NCBI GenBank assembly: GCA_963782345.1
Contig: CAWAJF010000008.1
Location: forward strand, 90,144-154,143
Direction of reading: 5' to 3'
Length of the DNA: 64,000 nt
DNA from: DASUPK01 sp963782345
GTDB taxonomy: Bacteria > Actinomycetota > Thermoleophilia > Solirubrobacterales > 70-9
The translations under genes and the position numbers were made by a program. This document shows, piece by piece, positions 8,408 to 18,114 of the stretch; the stretch's first letter is position 1, and the number at the start of each line of letters is the position of its first letter. The notes beneath the pieces are model-generated. The model searched no databases and was not told the origin of the DNA. It was given only the letters and a program-made list of their open reading frames with translations.

Positions 8408-9336
8408 CCAAGGCACAGGAAGTAACGATTGGTCGGCGCAAGGTCAAGCTGACCAACCTCGACAAGGTCCTCTACCCGAAGACCAAGACCACCAAGGCCG
8501 AGGTGATCGACTACTACGCGCGGGTCGCGGATGCGATCCTGCCCCACCTGAAGGGCCGCCCGCTGACCCTGCGGCGCTTCCCGGAGGGCGTCGGCAAGCC
8601 CCAGACCTCCTTCTTCGAGAAGAACTGCCCCAAGCACCGGCCGGATTGGGTGAAGACCACCCCGATCTACGTCGACCGTCGCGCCGGCGAGATCGACTTC
8701 TGCATGTGTCAGGACCTCCCCACCCTCACCTGGATGGCGCAGCTGGCCGCCCTGGAGCTCCATCCCTCCCTCTCCAAGGCAACGAAGATGGAGCAGCCCA
8801 CCGTCCTCGCCTTCGACCTTGACCCCGGCGCGCCGGCCGGCCTCGTCGAATGCTGCAAGGTGGCGCTGCGGGTGCGGAAGCTCTTCGGAGCGTTCGGCCT
8901 CGAGGGATTCCCGAAGGTCTCGGGAGGCAAGGGCCTCCAGGTCTACCTCCCGCTCAACACCAAGGTCACCTATGAGCAGACGAGCCCCTTCGCCAAGGCG
9001 GTCGCCCAGCTGCTCGAGAAGGAAACGCCCAAGGAGGTCGTCTCGAAGATGGCCAAGGTCGACCGGCGCGGCAAGGTCTTCGTCGACTGGAGCCAGAACC
9101 ACCAGAAGAAGACGACGATCGTCGTCTACTCCCTGCGAGCCCGGGAGCGCCCCACCGCGTCGATTCCCCTGCACTGGCGCGAGGTCGAGCGCACCGCGAA
9201 GGGCGGCGATCCCGACAAGCTCCGCTTCGAGATCCCCGCCGCGATCAAGCGCGTGGAGAAGGAGGGCGACCTCTTCGCGCCGGTGCTCTCCACCAAGCAG
9301 AAGCTGCCGGACATCGGCGAGCTCAACGCCGACTAG
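8404..9336 (+). CDS. LigD-type NHEJ DNA polymerase (archaeo-eukaryotic primase family)
   Basis: The stand-alone polymerase domain of LigD, which fills and extends DNA ends during end joining. FDLDPG (metal-binding DxD), SGGKGLQVYLPL (motif II) and FVDWSQN (third metal Asp) are visible; the motif II His common in this family is Gln here. The conserved N-terminal block KLTNLDKVLYP ... EVIDYY begins near 8446, but the first ATG/GTG/TTG in frame is only at 8503, inside that block. The frame is open upstream into ku. Candidate starts are ATA at 8404 (overlapping the ku stop as ATAG), ATT at 8428 or CTG at 8449; 8404 is used provisionally. Nothing resembling the LigD nuclease domain is attached. 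Confidence 0.88.
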   Translation: MAKAQEVTIGRRKVKLTNLDKVLYPKTKTTKAEVIDYYARVADAILPHLKGRPLTLRRFPEGVGKPQTSFFEKNCPKHRPDWVKTTPIYVDRRAGEIDFCMCQDLPTLTWMAQLAALELHPSLSKATKMEQPTVLAFDLDPGAPAGLVECCKVALRVRKLFGAFGLEGFPKVSGGKGLQVYLPLNTKVTYEQTSPFAKAVAQLLEKETPKEVVSKMAKVDRRGKVFVDWSQNHQKKTTIVVYSLRARERPTASIPLHWREVERTAKGGDPDKLRFEIPAAIKRVEKEGDLFAPVLSTKQKLPDIGELNAD

Positions 9337-9355
9337 CGGCTGGCCTCGAGAGGCG

Positions 9356-10866
9356 CTAGTCCCCGCTTAGCGACTGCCGCAAGACGGGGTTGCGGTTCGC
9401 CGCAACCTCGTCGAGCCGGCGAACCGGGGTCGTGTAGGGAGCGGCCTGTGCGATCCCGGGATCGTCGGCCGCCTCGTCCAAGATCGCCTCGATCGCCTCG
9501 GTGAAGGCATCGAGCGTCTCACGCGTCTCCGTCTCGGTCGGCTCCACCATCAGCGCCTCGTCGACCAGCAGCGGGAAGTACACCGTCGGAGGATGCATGC
9601 CGAAGTCGAGCAGGCGCTTGGCGATGTCCAGGGTCTTGATGCCGAGCTCCTTCTTCGCCGGCGCTCCGGAGAGGACGAACTCGTGCATCGGGCGGCGGCC
9701 GAAGGCGACCGGCGCGTATCTGCCCGCCTTCCCGTCGCTGAGCCTGGCGAGCAGGTAGTTGGCGTTCAGCACCGCGGTCTCGGAGGCCTCCTGGAGCCCG
9801 TCGCCGCCGAGGCTGAGGATGTAGGCGTAGGAGCGAACGAAGACGCCGAAGTTGCCCTGGAACCCGCGCAACCGCCCGATGGACTTGGGCCGGTCGAAGT
9901 CGAGGTCGAACGACGGCTCTCCCCCGTTCTGCGGTTCGCGCCGGACGACCTGCGGGCGCGGCAGGAAGGGGTCGATCCGGTCGCTGCAGGCGATCGGACC
10001 CGCGCCCGGACCACCTCCTCCGTGCGGTTGTGAGAACGACTTGTGGAGGTTGACGTGGACGATGTCGAAGCCCATGTCCCCCGGCCGCGAGCGGCCCATG
10101 ATCGCGTTCAGGTTGGCGCCGTCGTAGTAGAGGGTGCCGCCGGCCTCGTGGACGATCGAGGCGATCTCCTCGATGTTCTCGTCGAAGAGCCCCAGTGTGT
10201 TGGGGTTGGTGAGCATCAGGCAGGCGGTGTCGTCGCCGGCCTTCGCGCGGAGGTCGTCCAGCTCGATGCCGCCCTTCTCGTTGGAGGCCAGCTTGACGAC
10301 GTCGTAGCCCGCCATGGTCACCGTGGCGGGGTTGGTGCCGTGAGCGGTGTCCGGGGTGAGGACCTTGGTCCGGTTCTCGCCGCGATCGGCGTGGTAGGCA
10401 CGGGTCAGCAACAGGCCCGCCAGCTCGCCGTGCGAGCCCGCCGAGGGCTGGAGGCTCACGTGCGGCAGGCCGCAGATCTCCGAGAGCGACTGCTGGAGCA
10501 GCCACATCAGCTCCAGCGCGCCCTGCGCCCGCTTCGGCTCCTGGGCGGGGTGCAGGCGCGCATGGCCCGGCAGGGCCGCCACCCGCTCGTTGAGGCGCGG
10601 GTTGTGCTTCATCGTGCATGAGCCGAGCGGATAGAAGCCGGTGTCGAGGTCGAAGTTCCGCCGGGAGATCCGGTTGTAATGGCGGACGATCTCGGGCTCG
10701 GAGATCTCCGGCAGCTCCGCGGGGGCGGAGCGCAGGAGGCTCTTTGGAATGAGCTCGTCGAGCGGGCGCTCGTCGACGTCGGCCGCCGGGAGCGTCGCGG
10801 CGCGGCGGCCCTCGACCGAGCGCTCGTAGATCGTCGTCGCGCGGTCGCGCTGCATCGGGGTCTCGT

Positions 10867-10870
<4 letters not shown>
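9356..10870 (-). CDS. gcvPB: Glycine dehydrogenase (decarboxylating) subunit 2
   Basis: The PLP-bearing half of the split P-protein of the glycine cleavage system: decarboxylates glycine and passes the aminomethyl group to lipoyl-GcvH. The protein has 504 residues. The PLP lysine lies in NLHKSFSQPHGGGGPGAGP, the signature of this subunit. Other family features are LGSCTMKHNPRLNE near the N terminus and DTAHGTNPA. Its ATG at 10870 overlaps the gcvPA stop by 4 bp (ATGA), so the two subunits are translationally coupled, consistent with a heterodimer. Confidence 0.95.
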
Positions 10871-12252
<1,382 letters not shown>

Positions 12253-12303
12253 GGGCGAATCATCGTAGAGGCCGTCGCTGATGGGGCCGCCGGGGCGGCC
12301 GGG

Positions 12304-12645
12304 CTAATCCGCGTTCTGGGCCCGATAGGTGACGACTTCCACCCGCTCGAGGGTGACCATTCCCTCGGTGACCATCTCGTCGAGCTTGGGCATGATCGCC
12401 TCGATCCGCTCCGCTCGGTCGGCGACCTCGATCACGATCGGGAGGTCCTCGGAAAGCCGGAGGATGCGGGCGGTGTGGAGGTGCGAGTTGGCGCCGAATC
12501 CCTCGATCCCTCGCAGGACGGTCGCCCCGGCCATCCCCTCCTCCCGGAGCATCTCGACGATCGCCTGGTAGAGCGGCTTGCGCCCATGCTTGTCGGACTC
12601 GCCGATGAAGATCCGCAGCAGCTTGCCCTCACCCTCGAGCTTCAC
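12304..12645 (-). CDS. DUF190 protein (CrcB-associated)
   Basis: A 113-residue DUF190 protein. The sequence KLLRIFIGESDKHGRKPLYQ followed by GATVLRGIEGFG is the family signature; the fold is PII/CutA-like. DUF190 genes commonly sit beside crcB fluoride channels, as here, and the association has led to suggestions of a regulatory or modulatory role. GTG at 12645 overlaps the crcB stop by 4 bp (GTGA). The open frame extends further upstream antisense-like into crcB, which is not credible as coding. Confidence 0.85.
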   Translation of the reverse strand: MKLEGEGKLLRIFIGESDKHGRKPLYQAIVEMLREEGMAGATVLRGIEGFGANSHLHTARILRLSEDLPIVIEVADRAERIEAIMPKLDEMVTEGMVTLERVEVVTYRAQNAD

Positions 12646-13013
12646 AGGGTCCTCCCGAGCGCGAGCCCGGTGAACGCCGCGAGCATGCCGAGCGCCACCA
12701 TTCCGACGGAGTTCACCAGAGCCAGCCCGATCGCGCCGTCCTCGGCGAGCTTGACGCTCTCGTAGGCGTAGGTGGAGAAGGTCGTGAAGGAACCGAGGAA
12801 ACCGATGCCGAGGGCGACGCGCCAGTTCGGATGCGGCAGCAGCCGCTCGGTGGTGAGGGCCACCAGCAGGCCGAGTGCGAAGGCGCCGACGACGTTGACA
12901 ACGAACGTCCCCCATGGGAACTGTCCGTGGGTGAGGTCGCTGATGCGACCGTCGAGCCAGTAGCGGCTGACCGCGCCGCCGGCTCCGAACACAGCCACCA
13001 GCAGATATGTCAC
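12642..13013 (-). CDS. crcB: Fluoride ion channel CrcB/Fluc
   Basis: A 123-residue four-helix membrane protein forming dual-topology dimers that export fluoride. The family motifs FVVNVVGAFALG (the GN/VN-x-x-G helix) and GFLGSFTTFSTYAYE (the phenylalanine-box helix with the TTFST break) are intact. A fluoride riboswitch lies directly upstream (13042-13095), which strongly supports the function. The downstream DUF190 gene overlaps the stop. Confidence 0.95.
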   Translation of the reverse strand: MTYLLVAVFGAGGAVSRYWLDGRISDLTHGQFPWGTFVVNVVGAFALGLLVALTTERLLPHPNWRVALGIGFLGSFTTFSTYAYESVKLAEDGAIGLALVNSVGMVALGMLAAFTGLALGRTL

Positions 13014-13041
13014 CGAAGACCTCCTCGTGCCTTGGACATCG

Positions 13042-13095
13042 ACGTAGAGGCCATCAGCGGCGCAAACCGCGGTTAGGAGCGAGCCTCATCGCTCG
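13042..13095 (-). ncRNA. Fluoride riboswitch (crcB motif)
   Basis: Read on the minus strand this segment starts GAGCGATGAGGCTCGCTC, continues through CTAACCGCGGTTTGCG and ends CGCTGATGGCCTCTACG. This closely parallels the known Thermotoga fluoride riboswitch (GGGCGATGAGGCCCGCCC ... GGGCTGATGGCCTCTAC). The P1 stem GAGCG/CGCTC, the GATGAGGC pseudoknot strand and the conserved CTGATGGCCTC 3' strand are all present. It lies 28 bp before crcB, with an AGGAGG site between. It presumably switches on crcB-DUF190 when fluoride rises; whether gcvPAB is also affected is unclear. Confidence 0.9.
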
Positions 13096-13268
13096 GGCGG
13101 AACCGTAGCCGAAAGGGCCGCAATGCCCTCCCGCACGGCGTAGTAGGTGATCGTCAGCGCCGCCGCCGGGTCGGCCCAGGCGAATCCGAGTAGCGCATCT
13201 GCCAGCAGCGCGAGAAGCACGCCCGCGGCCAAGAGCGCGTCGATCAGAGTCGCCCTGGCCTCTGTCAC
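13086..13268 (-). pseudogene. C-terminal remnant of a cation diffusion facilitator transporter
   Basis: A 60-residue open frame (GTG at 13268) reading ATLIDALLAAGVLLALLADA then FAWADPAAALTITYYAVREG. This matches the last two transmembrane helices of CDF-type cation transporters, where a WWADP-x-A-x-L-x-I-x-Y-x-x-REG segment is typical. The four N-terminal helices and the cytoplasmic domain are absent, so it looks like a relic. Its stop lies inside the P1 stem of the fluoride riboswitch, so its decay may have been associated with insertion of the fluoride module. Confidence 0.5.
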
Positions 13269-13334
13269 GAGGACGGGATTACGCGAGCGTCGCGTACTCG
13301 AGGCGAAGCGCCCGGCGGAGCAGGCCTCGGCGCT

Positions 13335-13730
13335 CTAGTCCGAGTCCTCGAGCAGCTTCTTGTACGCGGCCGAGTCCATCAATGCGTCGGCCTCCGACGG
13401 ATCGGACAGCTTCACCTTCACCATCCAGCCGTCACCGTATGGGTCCTGGTTGATCTTCTCGGGGTTCTCCGAGAGCGCCGAGTTCACCTCGGTCACCTCG
13501 CCCGAGAGCGGTGCGTAGACGTCGGACACCGCCTTGACCGACTCCACCTCCGCGTAGGCCTCGTCCTTCGCGACCTCCTTGCCCGCCTCGGGGGGCTCGT
13601 AGAAGACCACCTCGCCGAGGGCGTCCTGCGCGTACCAGGTGACCCCGAAGGTCGCCTGGTCGCCCTCGATGCGAGCCCAGTCGTGCTCGGGGTGGTAGCG
13701 GAGATCGTCGGGATAGCTCTCGTCAGCCAC
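13335..13730 (-). CDS. gcvH: Glycine cleavage system H protein
   Basis: The lipoyl carrier of the glycine cleavage system, 131 residues. The lipoylated lysine is Lys66 in YAEVESVKAVSDVYAPLSG, the invariant H-protein motif. FGVTWYAQDALGEVVFYEPP at residues 28-47 is also typical (normally GIT-x-x-A-x-x-x-LGD). It lies 9 bp downstream of gcvT and is surely co-transcribed with it. Confidence 0.95.
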   Translation of the reverse strand: MADESYPDDLRYHPEHDWARIEGDQATFGVTWYAQDALGEVVFYEPPEAGKEVAKDEAYAEVESVKAVSDVYAPLSGEVTEVNSALSENPEKINQDPYGDGWMVKVKLSDPSEADALMDSAAYKKLLEDSD

Positions 13731-13739
13731 GGATGGAAT

Positions 13740-14845
<1,106 letters not shown>

Positions 14846-14846
<1 letters not shown>

Positions 14847-15050
14847 GAGCCTGACCCAGGAGCAGATGATCGAGCGGCTGCGGCGCAACAACGAGGCGTT
14901 CAACCGAGGCGAATTCGACGCGGTGATCCGGTGGCGGATCCGGAGATCGACTCACTGGTCGTCTGGACCTTCAACGACACGGGCGTCACCCGCGTCGAGG
15001 CGTTCCAGGTGCACGAGGAGGAGGCGGCGCGACGCGCGCTCCCCGGCTGA
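14846..15050 (+). pseudogene. Degenerate SnoaL/NTF2-like gene
   Basis: The first 27 codons read MSLTQEQMIERLRRNN then EAFNRGEFDAVI, the standard N-terminal helix of actinobacterial SnoaL-like proteins. A different frame then gives VADPEIDSLVVWTFNDTG and VTRVEAFQVHEEEAARRA, the standard C-terminal strands of the same family, ending at 15050. The two halves abut with a frame change near 14930, and about 60-70 codons of the normal middle region are missing. The gene is therefore broken by a deletion. It sits between gcvT and ftsZ. Confidence 0.65.
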
Positions 15051-15056
15051 CGCTTG

Positions 15057-16136
15057 CTACTTCAGGAAGTCCGGAACGTCGATCTCGGACTCGGAGATCC
15101 GCAGGTCCGAGAGCGTCTCGCGACTGCGGCCGACCGCCGCCGGGCGGCGCTCCGCCGCTCGGGCCGTGAACTCCGGCGCCCTGGCGATCATCTCGAAGCC
15201 CTCGAAGCCGGTGGCGATCACGGTCACTCTGACCTCCTCGTGCATCGAGGAGTCGACCACGGCCCCGAAGACGATGTTGGCGTTCGCGTCGGCGGCCTGG
15301 ATGCACATGCGCGCCGCTTCGTTCACCTCGAACAGCCCGAGGTCCTCGCCGCCGGTGACGTTCAGGAGCATGCCCTTGGCGCCGTCGATCTGCTCCTCGA
15401 TCAGGGGCGAGGTGATCGCCGCCTTGGCGGCCTCGACGGCGCGGTTCTCACCGGTGCCGGTGCCGACGCCCATCAGCGCCGAGCCGGCCTGGTGCATGAC
15501 CAGGCGGACGTCGGCGAAGTCGAGGTTGATCAGACCGGGAATCGTGATCAGGTCGGTGATGCCCTGGACACCCTGCCGGAGGATGTCGTCGGCCTCGCGG
15601 AAGGCCTCGAGGATGGTGGTTCTGCGCTCGACGATCTGGAGAAGCTTCTCGTTCGGCACGGTGATCAGGGTGTCGACCTCCCGCCGGAGGCGGTCGATCC
15701 CCTCCTCGGCCTGGGCCATCCGCTTCTTGCCCTCGAACTCGAAGGGCTTGGTGACCGCGCCGACGGTGAGGGCGCCGATCTCCTGCTTCGCGATCTCGGC
15801 GATCACCGGGGCGGCGCCCGTACCCGTGCCGCCACCCTCGCCGCACGTGATGAAGATCATGTCCGCGCCCTTCAGCGCGTCCTTGATCTCGTCGCGTGAC
15901 TCGGCGGCGGCGCCTGCACCGACCTCGGGGTTCGCGCCCGCGCCGAGGCCCTTGGTCAGGTTGTGACCGATGCCGATCTTGACGTCGGCATCACACGCCT
16001 GCAGCGCCTGAGCGTCGGTGTTGACGGCGACGAACTCGACCCCGCGCAGGCCAGCGTCAACCATTCGACTGACGGCGTTCGAACCGCCGCCACCGACTCC
16101 AACGACCTTGATTACGGCCAGATATGACGTTTCCAT
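15057..16136 (-). CDS. ftsZ: Cell division protein FtsZ
   Basis: Tubulin-like GTPase that forms the division ring, 359 residues. The tubulin signature GGGTGTG is at residues 101-107, with VGVGGGGSNAV at 12-22 and NLDFADVR in the T7 loop. The C terminus is short and ends IDVPDFLK, the conserved FtsZ tail that binds partner proteins. ATG at 16136 gives the canonical METSYLAVIKVVGVG start; the longer open frame upstream is not needed. It is the last gene of the dcw cluster here and is separated from ftsQ by a 311 bp gap that may hold its own promoter. Confidence 0.97.
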   Translation of the reverse strand: METSYLAVIKVVGVGGGGSNAVSRMVDAGLRGVEFVAVNTDAQALQACDADVKIGIGHNLTKGLGAGANPEVGAGAAAESRDEIKDALKGADMIFITCGEGGGTGTGAAPVIAEIAKQEIGALTVGAVTKPFEFEGKKRMAQAEEGIDRLRREVDTLITVPNEKLLQIVERRTTILEAFREADDILRQGVQGITDLITIPGLINLDFADVRLVMHQAGSALMGVGTGTGENRAVEAAKAAITSPLIEEQIDGAKGMLLNVTGGEDLGLFEVNEAARMCIQAADANANIVFGAVVDSSMHEEVRVTVIATGFEGFEMIARAPEFTARAAERRPAAVGRSRETLSDLRISESEIDVPDFLK

Positions 16137-16447
16137 GGTTGGTCCTGCTCCGAGCCCCTCACCGCCGATTCGGCTGCGGGGCAATACCGATTTACGGACA
16201 CGATACGCGGTTTCCTGCACTCCGCAAGCCTGTAGTCTCAAGTCTGGCTTGAGAGTTCCTGCGGGGTGAGTCTAGTGTGGAGGTCGAGGTCTAGAGTTGG
16301 TTGAGACCCAGTAAATAGCCTGCAAATCGCGTATTTCCGAGGCGGCCCTTCCAGCCCTCGCTCGGGATGGCTTCCCGGCACGCAGAGCCCGAAATTGGGG
16401 TGCATGGCTCGTTGCAGACACCCTCCGGCGGGCCTCCCGCGCCGCTC
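16137..16447. other. Intergenic region between ftsQ and ftsZ
   Basis: No credible coding frame on either strand. The AT-richer stretch near 16300-16345 (minus-strand reading contains CTATTTACTGGG and GCGATTTGCAGG) is the most likely place for an ftsZ promoter, but no clear -35/-10 pair could be assigned. ftsA, often between ftsQ and ftsZ in other phyla, is absent, as is usual in many actinobacteria. Confidence 0.5.
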
Positions 16448-17215
16448 TCAGCCGCCCGAAACGGGCCGATCGGGCACGCTGACATCGAGGTAGGACGGCG
16501 AGCCGCGCGCGTCGCCGGAGAGCACGGCGACGGCTGCCTCCCACTTGGCCTGGGCCCGCGCGCCGTCCCCGAAGCGAATCTCGGGGCCGTTGTGCAGGTC
16601 GACCACGACCCCACCTCGATTCTCGTCCCAGGTGGATGCGGTGATGCGGTTCCGGAGGGGCTCCGGAGTCGCCCCGAGGATCGCGGCCTGCGCGGTTGCG
16701 TCTTCGTCGAGGCGGACACCGTGCGCAGCCGCCCCCTCGATCCGCGGCAGCGCCTTCGCGTCGAAGTCCGCGCCCACCAGCAGGTAGCCGTCGGCCGATA
16801 CCGCCGTCCGGCGCCCCGCGACCTTGATGAAGGCGACAGGGAGCCGTTCCGTGATCGTCACCTTCAGGCCATGGGGGAAGCTCGTGCTGGCTGCCACGGA
16901 GGCAACGGTGGGAAAGCGGGCGACGGCGTCATGGAGCTCACCGTCCTTGATGTGGAGGGTGGTCATGTCACCGGCCGCCCGCTCGACCGCCGACTTGATC
17001 TGGCGCTCGTTGGTGGTCGCTCCCTTGATCGTGACGTCCTGGATCGCAAACCAGGAGAGGTTCCGGAACCAGAGCATGTAGCCGCCGTAGAGGACAAGCA
17101 GAACGATGGCGGCCGCGAGCAGCCGGCGGCGGATGACCGCGCCCCTTGCGGCCGGTGCTCTCCTCGCGGGTACCCGGCGGGCGGGCCTGGTCTGGCCTAC
17201 GGCTCGAGTTGCCAT
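16448..17215 (-). CDS. ftsQ: Cell division protein FtsQ/DivIB
   Basis: A 255-residue bitopic membrane protein of the divisome. A basic proline/arginine-rich cytoplasmic head is followed by one transmembrane helix (RRLLAAAIVLLVLYGGYMLW, about residues 29-48). A POTRA domain starts with FAIQDVTIKGATTNERQI, then the FtsQ beta domain with GLKVTITERLPVAFI and DLHNGPEIRFGD. ATG at 17215 lies 19 bp inside murB, giving coupled translation. Length and order in the cluster fit the family. Confidence 0.88.
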   Translation of the reverse strand: MATRAVGQTRPARRVPARRAPAARGAVIRRRLLAAAIVLLVLYGGYMLWFRNLSWFAIQDVTIKGATTNERQIKSAVERAAGDMTTLHIKDGELHDAVARFPTVASVAASTSFPHGLKVTITERLPVAFIKVAGRRTAVSADGYLLVGADFDAKALPRIEGAAAHGVRLDEDATAQAAILGATPEPLRNRITASTWDENRGGVVVDLHNGPEIRFGDGARAQAKWEAAVAVLSGDARGSPSYLDVSVPDRPVSGG

Positions 17216-18114
17216 CCCTCCGGCCAGCTCACCTCCCCCAGGACCTGCACCTCGGGCTCCAGGACGACGCCGAAGCGATCGTGAACCCTGCGACGGGCCT
17301 CCGCCATCAGCTGGAGGATGTCCGCGGTGGTGGCGCCGCCGGTGTTCTCGACGAAGTTCGCGTGCTTCGGGGAGAGGCGGGCGCCTCCGATCTCGAGTCC
17401 CTGGCAGTCCGCCGCGTCGAGCAGCTGCCCCGCGGAGCGGCCGTCCGCCCGCGCGTCCTCGGGGTTCATGAAGGTCGAGCCGAAGGTCTTGATGCCCGAT
17501 GGCTGGGCCTCCTTTCGCCTGCGCCGCATGTTCGCCATGGTGGCTTTCACGTCGGCCGGATTCGCCTCGGCGAGAGCGAAGGCGGCGAGCGCGACAACGT
17601 CGCGCTCGGCGAGGTTGGATCCCCGGTAGCGGAAGCCGAGGTCCTCGGGGCGGCGCTCCTCGGCTCCGCCCGGGGTGCAGACGGTGACCCGGTCCAGCAC
17701 GCGCCCGAGCTCTCCGCCGTAAGCGTTTGCGTTCATCCGGACCGCCCCGCCGACGGTCCCGGGGATGTTCACTCCGAACTCCAGCCCCATGAGGCCCCAG
17801 CCGGCCGCCTTCGCCGCCGCCGAGGGCAGTCGGGCCCCGCCGCCGCAGACGATGCGGTTGCCGTCGCGCTCCACCCGAGTCAATCCTCCGGCGAGCTTCA
17901 TCACCAGGCCGCGAAAGCCCTGATCGGAGACGAGCAGGTTCGATCCCGACCCGACGACGCCCACCGGGAGCCCCTGCGCCTCGGCCCAGGCGAGCAGCTC
18001 GATCACGCGATCCTCGGTCTCCGGGCGGGCGAAGAAGTCCGCGGAGCCGCCGGCGCGCACCGTGGTGAGCCGCGAGAGTGGATAGTCGCGCTCGACGGCC
18101 TCCGGCGCGCTCAT
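17197..18114 (-). CDS. murB: UDP-N-acetylenolpyruvoylglucosamine reductase
   Basis: FAD-dependent enzyme that reduces UDP-GlcNAc-enolpyruvate to UDP-MurNAc, 305 residues. FAD-binding features are LTTVRAGGSADFF and VGSGSNLLVSDQGFRGLV; the active-site segment includes FGVNIPGTVGGAVRMNANAYG and GSTFMNPE, with catalytic Ser in the latter. The C-terminal VLEPEVQVLGEW-like end (VVLEPEVQVLGEVSWPEG) is typical. ATG at 18114 overlaps the murC stop by 4 bp. The longer frame upstream is antisense noise. Confidence 0.95.
   Translation of the reverse strand: MSAPEAVERDYPLSRLTTVRAGGSADFFARPETEDRVIELLAWAEAQGLPVGVVGSGSNLLVSDQGFRGLVMKLAGGLTRVERDGNRIVCGGGARLPSAAAKAAGWGLMGLEFGVNIPGTVGGAVRMNANAYGGELGRVLDRVTVCTPGGAEERRPEDLGFRYRGSNLAERDVVALAAFALAEANPADVKATMANMRRRRKEAQPSGIKTFGSTFMNPEDARADGRSAGQLLDAADCQGLEIGGARLSPKHANFVENTGGATTADILQLMAEARRRVHDRFGVVLEPEVQVLGEVSWPEGWQLEP

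Noticed and set aside
14847..15056. A glycine riboswitch before gcvT
   Set aside because: The region was read for the conserved glycine aptamer elements and none were found; it consists of the SnoaL relic.
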